A stretch of 64,000 bases of DNA from Entomortierella parvispora (lineage: Eukaryota > Mortierellomycota > Mortierellomycetes > Mortierellales > Mortierellaceae), in assembly GCA_963573315.1 (NCBI GenBank), contig OY752151.1:434001-498000 (forward strand), read 5' to 3'. The notes below the pieces were generated by a model, which saw nothing but the letters and a program-made list of their open reading frames with translations, was not told the DNA's origin and searched no databases. Shown here one piece after another: positions 25,001 to 34,724 of this stretch (position 1 is its first letter; every line of letters begins with the position of its first letter). Both the position numbers and the translations under genes were made by a program.

Positions 25001-28000
25001 TTCAGGTCTGTGGTTCCACGTTCTCCCCCACGTGCGGCTTGGATACTCAGAGAATCTATCAGTGTAGTGGTTCCGGTTCTAGTCCCACACCCGGCCAGCT
25101 CTGCAGCGATACATGCCTTGTCCAGGCCGGAGGTGCAGTCTGTTCAACTGAGGCTAACAAATGCAAGTGCAAGAAGGTTGGCAATACTTGCGGCTCAGAA
25201 TTTGATCCGTCCTGCAACCTCCTCCCCAACCATCTGTATACTTGCACCGCTGTAGGCGCCAACCCCTCTGGTGGTGTTAACTGCCCCAATGGTTGTAGCT
25301 TCAGTGGTGCAGGTGTCCCTGATAAATGCATCACAGAGACAACAAGAAGCTGCCTCTGCCAGAAGGCCGGCAACACCTGTGGTTCGGCATTCCCTGAAGG
25401 ATGCATACTCGACAACACCAGGCTGTACACATGTAATGCCACAGGTGCCACTCCTATTCCAGGTGTTGACTGCCTTAGCGGATGTTCGAATAATGGTCCA
25501 AGTACTCCTGATACCTGCCAGCCCACGCCTTATAGTTGCATCTGTACGAAGGCTGGCAATACCTGTGGTTCGACCTTTGACCCAAGCTGCAACTTCATCG
25601 CTACCAGCCTGTACACTTGCGCTGCAATCGGTGATGCTCCCGTTCTTGGTATTAGCTGCGCCAATGGATGCACTAACAATGGACCAACGGCTGCCGACAC
25701 ATGCAGTACCACGCCACCCAACTGCAACTGCACAAAGAATGGCGACACTTGTGGTGCAACCTTTGCTCCGGCCTGCAATCTTAATCCCAGTCAGTTATAC
25801 ACTTGTACCGGTGCTGGTACAGCTCCAACTCCAGGCGACATTTGTGAAAACGGTTGCACAAACAATGGAGCGTCTCCGGACACGTGCAATACTACACCGC
25901 CCAATTGCAACTGCGTGAAGACTGGCAATACCTGTGGATCGACCTTTGCTCCATCCTGCGGTCTTATTGTGACTGTGCTGTACACTTGTACCGCAGGCAG
26001 CGCTCCTATACCTGGCGTTGACTGTACCAACGGATGCACAAACAATGGACCAGCCGCTCCTGATACCTGCAGCTCCACTACACCCAACTGCAACTGTACA
26101 AAGACTGGAACTACTTGTGGTTCCGACTTTGTCCCTGCATGTAACCTCGTCGCCACTGCGCTATACACTTGCACTGGCGCCGGCACCGTTCCTATTGCCA
26201 GCACTAACTGTACCAACGGATGCACTAACAATGGTGCAACGGCTGCCGACACATGCAATACCACTCCAGTGAACTGCAACTGCGTGAAGACTGGCAGTAC
26301 CTGTGGATCGACCTTTGATCCTTCCTGCGGTTATGTTTCCTTCGAGCTGTACAGTTGTACTGCAGGCGCTCCTCCTACAGCTGGCACTGAGTGCACCAAC
26401 GGATGCACAAACAATGGACCGTCTGCTCCTGATACCTGCAGTACTACGCCGCCCAATTGCAACTGCACGAAGATTGGTGACACTTGTGGTGCAACCTTTG
26501 CTCCGGCCTGCAATCTTAATCCCAGTCAGTTATACACCTGTACCGGTGCTGGTGCTTCTCCAACTCCAGGCGACATTTGTGCCAAAGGTTGCACAAACAA
26601 TGGAGCGTCTCCGGACACGTGCAATACTACACCGCCCAATTGCAACTGCGTGAAGACTGGCAATACTTGTGGATCAACCTTTGCTCCATCCTGCGGTCTT
26701 ATTGTCACCGAGCTGTACACTTGTACCGCCGGCAGCGCTCCTACTGCCAGCACTAACTGCACCAACGGATGCGCAAACAATGGACCATCTGCTCCTGATA
26801 CATGCAATGGCGTAGTGACCAACTGCAACTGCACGAAGGCTGCTACCACTTGTGGATCGACCTTTGATCCATCCTGCAACCTCGTTGCCACTGAACTGTA
26901 CACTTGCTCTGGCGTTGGCGCTGTTCCTGTTGCCAGTACTAACTGTAACAACGGATGCACTAGCAATGGTGCAACGGCAGCCGATACATGCAATACCACT
27001 CCAGTGAACTGCAACTGCACGAAGGCTGCTACTACCTGCGGATCGACCTTTGATCCATCCTGCAACCTCGTTGCCACTGAACTGTACACTTGCTCTGGCG
27101 TTGGCGCTGTTCCTGTTGCCAGTACTAACTGTAACAACGGATGCACCAGCAATGGTGCAACGGCTGCCGATACATGCAATACCACTCCAGTGAATTGCAA
27201 CTGCACGAAGGCTGCTACTACCTGCGGATCGACCTTTGATCCATCCTGCAACCTCGTTGCCACTGAACTGTACACTTGCTCCGGCGTTGGCGCTGTTCCT
27301 GTTGCCAGTACTAATTGTACCAACGGATGCACTAACAGTGGTACAGCGGCTGCGGACACATGCAATACCACTCCAGTGAACTGCAACTGCACGAAGGCTG
27401 CTACTACCTGCGGATCGACCTTTGATCCATCCTGCAACCTCATCGCCACTGAGCTGTACACTTGCTCTGGCGTTGGCGCCGTTCCTGTTGCCAGTACTAA
27501 TTGTACCAACGGATGCACTAGCAGTGGTACAGCGGCTGCGGACACATGCAATGCCACTCCAGTGAACTGCAACTGCACGAAGGCTGCTACTACTTGTGGA
27601 TCGACCTTTGACCCATCCTGCAACCTCGTTGCCACTGAACTGTACACTTGCTCTGGCGTTGGCGCTGTTCCTGTTGCCAGTACTAACTGTACCAACGGAT
27701 GCACCAGCAATGGTGCAACGGCTGCCGATACATGCAATACCACTCCAGTGAACTGCAACTGCACGAAGGCTGCTACTACCTGCGGATCGACCTTTGATCC
27801 ATCCTGCAACCTCGTCGCCACTGAGCTGTACACTTGCTCTGGCGTTGGCGCCGTTCCTGTTGCCAGTACTAATTGTACCAACGGATGCACTAGCAGTGGT
27901 ACAGCGGCTGCGGACACATGCAATGCCACTCCAGTGAACTGCAACTGCACGAAGGCTGCTACTACCTGCGGATCGACCTTTGACCCATCCTGCAACCTCG

Positions 28001-31000
28001 TTGCCACTGAACTGTACACTTGCTCTGGCGTTGGCGCCGTTCCTGTTGCCAGTATTAATTGTACCAACGGATGCACTAGCAGTGGTACAGCGGCTGCGGA
28101 CACATGCAATACCACTCCAGTGAACTGCAACTGCACGAAGGCTGCTACTACTTGTGGATCGACCTTTGATCCATCCTGCAACCTCGTTGCCACTGAGCTC
28201 TACACTTGCTCTGGCGTTGGCGCTGTTCCTGTTGCCAGTACTAACTGTACCAACGGATGCACCAGCAATGGTGCAACGGCTGCCGACACTTGCAATACCA
28301 CTCCAGTGAATTGCAACTGCATTAAGGCTGTTGCTTCCTGCGGGGCGGACTTTGATCCATCCTGCAACCTTATTGCCTACCATTTGTACACATGTTCATC
28401 AGTCGGTACCGCTCCTGTTGGAGGAACATCTTGTGATCCTACAACAGGTTGCGTTAATAACGGACCCACTGCACCCGACACATGTGCAGTTAACTGTAAC
28501 TGCACGACGGCTTTTAATACTTGTGGCTCAGCCTTTGATCCATCTTGCAACTTGAGTAACAACACACTGTATACCTGCACAGCGGTTGGTGCTGCCCCGG
28601 CTGTGAACCAGTCCTGCAGTGGTGGATGTATTCCTGTCGCTGGGGCGAACAGTGTATGTCAGTGTTTGTGTACAGATAGCGGAACAGTATGTGGATCGGC
28701 CTTTGATCCTTCCTGCAATCTGACTGCAAACACGCTGTACACATGCACCAACGGAAGCGCCCCCGTCGTTAGCCAGGACTGTGATCCTGGAACCTGTTCG
28801 TCAAACATGGCAGGCGGAAACCCGGGTAACTCTGTTTCTTCAGAGCACGACCTTTATCCAGTCGACCTTTCTCATCTAGAAGTGGCCGATTTCAAGGCTA
28901 TGGCTCTTACGGACTTCTGTATCGGTCAATGCGCGTGTCAGGTCGCCAATGCCACTGTAAGTATCGTAAACCTTGAGTGCGGTAATTTCGGTTTTGCTGA
29001 AGCTCTTTTTCTAACTACTTTTTTCCTCGCTTGGCTCATTAGGTGTGTTCGGATTCATACCCCGCTGCCTGCAACTACACGAACGGTACTCTTTTCAACT
29101 GCGCGAGCATCGGCGCGACTCCAACCGTCGCTCAAAACTGCACCAACGGCTGCGCTCTGCAATCTAATGGTACAGATGCATGCAACCCTAACCCGTGTGC
29201 TTGTCAAAAGGCTGGCCTCTCCTGCGGCAGCAGCTTCCCTGCAAACTGCAGCTACACTGCCAACACGCTCTACACCTGTACCGGCGCAGGTGCCCTTCCT
29301 ACAAATGGTACGGCCTGCCCAAGTACTACCATTTGCACCGTCGTTCCCGGTGGAGACGATATCTGTGGAACGGACACAAACTGCGCATGTGTTGGTACTG
29401 GTACTGTTTGCGGTAGCAGCTTCCCTCCCAGCTGCAACTTGACTGCTACTTCCGTCTACACATGTCCAGCTGGTACTGAGACCCCCTGCGCGACTGGATG
29501 TGCTGACGGACAATGCCCAGCTCCTGGATGTCTCTGCACTGTCACTGGAAACGTTTGTGGCTCTTCGTTCGCACCATCATGCAACCTTGAGCCCAACGCG
29601 CTATACACATGTGCCACTGGTCAGGCACCCGTACTGGACACCAATTGCGGTGCTCAAGCTTGTGTCGGATCGGTTTGTCAAGACCCATGCTTGTGCACGA
29701 GCTCAAACTTGGTACTGAACGCGTTGATTTGGATGATCTATTGTTGATATAGCAATGCGAGGTATAACTTTGATACTAACAGGGCACGAGTATTTTGTTC
29801 TGGACTTGGTTATTTTAGGCCTGCGGTTCTACTTTCCCCGCATCCTGCAATTTGACGTCGACTGCGTTGTACACTTGTACCGCAGCGGGTAGCACACCCT
29901 CTTTCTCAACAAACTGCTCCACAGGCTGTGAGCTCTCTCAGCCCAACAATGAGTGTATCAACCCCTGCGTACAACAGGCAGCGGCTGCTGTCGCCGCCCT
30001 CAATGCTGTGGTTCAATCCTTGACGACCACTCTTGCCGCAACCACTGCAGATAATGTGTCGGTTTCGGAATTGCCAAACTTCATCAATCTGTTCACCGGC
30101 CTCGCGAACAATTTGACCGCTGCGTCCTCAAACTATAGCGCGCTCACGGCGATCTCTGCCTCAGAATTGAACACTGCCAATTCCACGTTCCTGATCCTGC
30201 AGAATGCATTGAGCCAGGTCGTGTTCCTAAACACTACCAATGCTCTGTTGGCCCCAGTGAACACGACTCTAGAGGCGACGGTGCTGAGTACTTTGACAGC
30301 GCTTGTGAACTGCACGAATAGTACCAGCATTGACTGCACCGCTCTGAACAATCTCTACCAGTCCTTTGTCAGCGTTGCCAACACGGCCCTCTCCACGATC
30401 ACAACTCCAGTGCCGGATCAGAGAGTCGGCGCCGCCAGTGGATCTACTGCAACGTTCAGTGCCCAGTTTGCAACTGCAGTGGCCGAGATTAATGACGCCA
30501 TCGCAACCGTTAACCAGACCGAACTCGATGCCGCTGGATTGCTCCTCAACCAGATTATTGGTCTTGCCAGTAACACACAGTACGGATCTGCCTCCAATGT
30601 CATGATCCTTGTCTATGAGTCTGCGGGCTACGCTGCTGGATGTGCAGGTAAGACTTTGAATAACTGAAGGCTCTTTTTATTTATTAACTCCACTTGTCAT
30701 TTCAATACAAACTAAAACTCTTCTTCTCATCCCTGCCTCCTCTCCCTCTTGCTCTAGGTCTCAATGTCACTGAGTGGCTGGATATCTGCAATGCCTACAA
30801 TCAGCGAACGCAAGGATATTTGGCCGATCTCGTCAATTTGGTTAACAGCGTCCTGGGCCAGATCCCGATCGTGGGTCCTTACGTTGTCACTCCAGTCTTG
30901 AGTCAACTGAGTCAGTTGCTTGTGGATGCGCAAACGGGTATAGCCACAGCCGCTGGCGGTATCCTGTCCGCCATCGATATTCTTTCCACCCTTATCACTG

Positions 31001-31416
31001 CCGCGGGTCCCTCCACCAGCACCACTCAAATCGCAAATTTCCTCTTGGGCGGCGTTGGCATCAACAACCCTCCTCCCCAGTGCGCACAGCCAACTGGATG
31101 CGAAGGTGTCATCTTGGCTTTCGAAATTCTTCTCAACGCTACATACACCATCCTGGACGCCATCCCCGTTTTCGGAACCACAGCCGTCTCTCTCCTCCAG
31201 CCCGTCACCACAACGTTCTTGAATGACCTGAGTACCGCCACAGGCACCACCATTGCTGGTATCGCAAACACTTTGACCAGTGCCATTAGTGGTATCATCG
31301 CCACTGTCTCCGCCCTTCCTCTCATCGGAACAGCCCTTGCGCCAATCACGAATGCATTGAACACTCTTGTCAGTGCTGCCGACTCAATTGCAACTTGTTA
31401 CACCACCGGTAACTAA
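22093..31416 (+). CDS. Giant secreted cysteine-rich repeat protein, function unknown
   Basis: Eight exons join in frame: 22,093-22,303, 22,408-23,189, 23,296-24,045, 24,151-24,894, 25,006-28,956, 29,043-29,711, 29,819-30,647 and 30,758-31,416, about 2,864 residues. A signal peptide (MRLLAPRLSACVAIAGIICL) is followed by Pro/Ala/Glu repeats and a His-rich acidic region. More than 30 related modules of about 40-62 residues follow, with the pattern C-x-C, (V/T)CGS-F-P-SC, LYTC and C-x(3)-C. Eight consecutive 186-bp units (26,821-28,308) are nearly identical. The last ~520 residues are Ala/Ser/Thr/Leu-rich, helical and low in cysteine. Five introns lie in phase 0 exactly before a (V/A)CG module start. 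I do not recognise the family; a cell-wall or matrix protein is a guess. There is no catalytic motif or clear GPI signal. Confidence 0.85.
26821..28308 (+). repeat. Eight tandem 186-bp coding repeats
   Basis: Eight in-frame copies of a 62-codon unit beginning NCNCTKAATTCGSTFDPSC run without spacers. 8 x 186 = 1,488 bp, the exact length of the block. Units differ mainly at the CTSNGATAADTC versus CTSSGTAAADTC positions, which partly alternate. Confidence 0.95.
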
Positions 31417-31767
31417 CCCGAGCCTTTGAGGGTGTTTGTTCCTCGCTTTCTTTCTTTCTTTCCTTTCTTTTTTTTTCATTCTTGTAAAGTTTATGAATTG
31501 ATACCCCCCCCCCCCAAAAAAAAAAAAAAAAAAAAATATGTGGGAGAATGGACGCCGGAACGACGAATTGTAACAGAACTGAAACACCTAGTCTTGAAGT
31601 GTTGTGCCCCTGCAAAAAGTTTTTCAAAAAAGTTAAAACACTGGCACGAATAAATGGAATATATTCCCAATCCCAATTGCACAGTCATCAACACTAGAAT
31701 CCCGAGATAATTTTCTTCAATGTGAAGCTTTTTAATGAATTTTCAAAATTTGATTGCTGCTTCTCCA
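31417..31767. other. Spacer between convergent genes with C/A homopolymer block
   Basis: Contains a run of about 12 C followed by about 22 A near 31,504-31,537. No gene is seen. It should hold the 3' UTRs of both neighbours. Confidence 0.6.
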
Positions 31768-33759
31768 TCACTGCTGACGATGATAATGAGACTGTGTGCC
31801 GCCATACTGATGCTGTTGTTGACCAGGAGTCATTGAAGGAGATATGATGGAAGACGAAGTAGGCGAGGGGGTTGCCGGACCAGTCGACGGAGAGCCCTGT
31901 GGATTGTTTGTGTTGGCATTCGCATTCCTAGCCATCATGAGCAAGGTCGATGTCGAGATGAATCCTGTAGGCGAATTTGCAATTGAAGGAGACAATAATG
32001 GTGGTGCCAAGGCTGGCGCGAAATTCGTTGAGCTCTTGGGTGTTGTTACCACGGCGGGACCACCACTCGATCCATGACCTGCATGCGGCGAACCGCTGCT
32101 ATTGCTGCTGTTGCTAGACCCTGCCGTTGGTGATGCAAATGTCTTGGTTGATCCTGGATGGGATACTGGCTGCACAGGGCGCTGCGACGTCATCGACATT
32201 GTTGGAGAAGCAGTACGAGGCATGGCCATGGCCGTTGATTTTTGAGGACCGTGATGTTGGTTGTACGACTGCAGCGGTTGAGCTCCCGTACTGTCAGAAT
32301 GAGAAGATCTAGGCACAACAGGAGCTGACGCCGGGGGTGTTGACTGTAGAGATGAGGATTGACTGCCCCCACTAGAGAGTCGAGCATGCTGAGCAGAATA
32401 GGGGCTGTTTGGAGAGCCGAATTGCTGTTGCTGTTGCTGTTGAGGCGAGGGAGGCTCCTGTCTGCGTACAGGCTGTCCTTGTCCATGATCTCTAGATGCA
32501 ACATGTTGTGACTGAGGCTTTTGGGAGGACGACGTCTGCTGTTGCTGTAATCGAACTTGAGCCTTTGCTTGTTGTATAGCGGCCATGGGCGATATCGCTG
32601 AGGCTGTTGCTGATGGTCTTGATTGAAAATGTACAGACGGAGTCTTGGATCCTCCTTGCGAGGATTGTTGAGAGATACCGACCTGTCCCCCCCCTGTAGA
32701 GTGCTGTCGCTGATGGGCGGATGCTTGCGACGGATGATGTAGCACGGGCGATTGGCCTTGATGCTCGTTTCCGCCGTTATTGTGAGCAGACTGGTGCAAA
32801 CCAGGTTGTCTAGGTGACTGGTGAGATGACGAAGACGGCGGCGGCATCATTGAGTGCTGTTGATAAGCACTTGGATTAGAGGCGTTTTGGTAGCTCTGAC
32901 TACTCGAGTCTCCACTGTGAATTCCCAAGCCCGCTCCTCCACTACCGCTGTTGTTGCCACTGTTGGAGTATGGGTAGTGTGCCGCAGCCTTAAGTTGTCC
33001 TGATTGACTTGGATATCCCGGGTGCGGCTTTTGAGCGGCAGATTGTTTGTGTTGCGTATGCTGAGGGCGGGACGAAGAGTGCAATGGCTGTATGTAAAAT
33101 ATGGATCTGATGTGAGGGCTGCTGAGGAGAGCGATCTCCATTGCCGGAAGAGTTCTCCTGTGGGCCGCTGTGAGGATACTATTATAGGAAGGAAATGTAG
33201 TGTTAGTGGTGCGATATGTTGGAAAGAACGTCTGATCCGGCCAATTGCAACGAATCTGTTTGTACCAAAGTCCTTCGGCATGATGCGGACTGGAGTGTCG
33301 ATGCTGCTGTGGCCGTGGCGGGTGGGTGGGAAGATGTCCAGTAACAGGATGCAGAGATGGCTTGGGACCACTAGCGGTCCTGGATGAAATCTTTTCCCGA
33401 CTGATTCAATCTTCTGTTCGATTCCGTGTCCGATAAACGTGCGGCTGGCTGCGAGGGCGATAAAGTGGTCTTTGTGTCCTGCTCTCGATCTTCAGAAACT
33501 GTCCACTACGGCCTGCTGCTTGAGCGCCTGGTGTGCTTGGCGTACTGGGAGTACTTGGCGCTGTCTTTTGCCCGAGAGCTTTGTCCTGCACTCCACCGCC
33601 TCGGATTACATATGGCGACTCTGAACTGGCCAGCGCCGATAACGAGGACGTCTTTGTTGTAGTCGACTTTTCTGTCAGTGTCTGGGTTTTGTGTACAAGG
33701 GTGTAGCGCGGGATGGTACCTGAGGCAGAAAGCCCATAGGCAGTTTTTGTAGCCTTCAT
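31768..33759 (-). CDS. Gln/Ser/Pro-rich low-complexity protein, 5' exons unresolved
   Basis: The main 3' exon on the minus strand runs from about 33,160 to 31,768. It encodes some 450 residues of Gln/Ser/Pro/His-rich sequence ending HYHRQQ. Such tails occur in transcription co-activators, but no domain was recognised. Upstream, open frames at 33,470-33,230 (with DHFIALAASRTFIGHG and RIMPKDFGTNRFVAIG) and 33,759-33,480 (first ATG at 33,759, MKATKTAYGLSA) look like further exons. A branch site CACTAAC and acceptor TATAATAG lie near 33,180-33,200. I could not find donors that join all frames, so the exon structure is uncertain. The 5' end abuts foldback copy B, so the gene may be truncated or have lost its promoter. 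Confidence 0.45.
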
Positions 33760-33848
33760 GAGCTGTCGCTCTCCACAGCGGGCATTGATGGTATGACAAA
33801 AAGGACTAAGAGGCGTAGAGAGAAAAAGACGGCGGAGCACAGGTCAGA

Positions 33849-34355
33849 CCGACCTTTAACAGTCGACCTATCTCTAAACCGCCGTCTTTTCTTCTCCATA
33901 TCCGCCGACCAACCTATTTCTTAACCACCGAGATCTCCATGGCCGCCGACCTACCCTGATGATCGTTTCTCCGCCGACTTCTCTTTTTCTTATTGACCAC
34001 TTAAACCACCGACCAGTCTTCATGATGTCGCGTTGTTTGTTTTACTTCTTCGCGTTATATTATAAAATAACTTGAACACATTCTCTCAACCACCTTAACG
34101 CTTACTCCACCTCGCTTCCCTTCACCAATTTCTTCCCTGTCCTTGGAAATGTCATTCCACTTTGTCTTGCCTAGTCGTGATTCTCGAGGACAGTCGGCGG
34201 GTATGATTGTGGAGAGTGAAGACTGGTTGGCTGGCAAATACGAAGAAGAGACGTCGGCGGTCATGAAGATCTCGGTGGTTAAGAAATAGGTTGGTCGGCG
34301 GATATGGAGAAGAAAAGACGGTGGTTTAGAGAGGGGTCGACTGTTTAAGGTCGAT
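33849..34355. repeat. Foldback/MITE-like element, copy B
   Basis: Inverted-repeat arms (33,849-34,000 against 34,240-34,355) share CTCTAAACC-CCGTCTTTTC and CTATTTCTTAACCACCGAG with copy A. The centre also matches copy A. It is shorter than copy A at both ends and has no ORF. Confidence 0.85.
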
Positions 34356-34374
34356 AATAATAAAAATAAGAAAT

Positions 34375-34380
34375 AAAAAA
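34375..34380 (-). terminator. Pol III T-run terminator after tRNA-like copy B
   Basis: Six T on the minus strand lie five bases beyond the acceptor stem. A T7 run sits in the equivalent place beside copy A. Confidence 0.6.
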
Positions 34381-34385
34381 GAGCA

Positions 34386-34488
34386 GGAGAGGGAGGGATT
34401 CGAACCCACGACTACGGAAGTAGACTGCTGGGACAATTTTGCACGAATGCGGGGGTAGCAGCGCCTTGGACCACTCGGCCACCTCTCC
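34386..34488 (-). tRNA. Type II (Ser/Leu-like) tRNA gene or tRNA-like sequence, copy B
   Basis: On the minus strand a perfect 7-bp acceptor stem pairs GGAGAGG with CCTCTCC. A D-arm GCC-GGC with A-box TGGCCGAGTGG, a 5-bp anticodon stem CTGCT/AGCAG, a long variable arm (CTAC-GTAG) and B-box GGTTCGAATCC follow. A T6 Pol III terminator lies a few bases downstream (34,375-34,380). The anticodon loop is 27 bases, so an intron is likely. However, the base at position 33 would be C rather than T, and the T-stem has one mismatch. I therefore cannot assign an anticodon, and it may be a tRNA-derived relic. Confidence 0.55.
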
Positions 34489-34724
34489 GTCCGTCATTCT
34501 GGAGTGAATTTTTGGACCATGGATCCTGTATCTGCCACGAAACGCAGGTCCGACCGCGCCTCCAAAAAAAAAAAAAAAAAAAAAAAAAAGGGTCCATTCA
34601 AACTAAAAGAAAGGGTCCAGTCAAACAAAAAATCTGGACACTATATTACATTCCCCCCACACTCCCCCACACTCCCCCACACTCCCCCACGCTAGTGCAC
34701 AAGAGTGCCACCGCATTCCCAGCA

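Noticed and set aside
26821..28308. CRISPR-like array
   Set aside because: The 186-bp period is an in-frame coding repeat with no spacers, in a eukaryotic gene.
26526..28383. Two long antisense open frames (555 and 569 codons) opposite the 186-bp repeats
   Set aside because: They exist because the sense repeat unit, copied eight times, happens to lack stops in two reverse frames. Composition is a mirror of the sense Cys-rich code and shows no family likeness.
34189..34488. SINE made of tRNA head plus A-tail
   Set aside because: The tRNA-like part is on the opposite strand to the A-run, so it does not have the normal SINE order. It is treated as part of a composite repeat instead.
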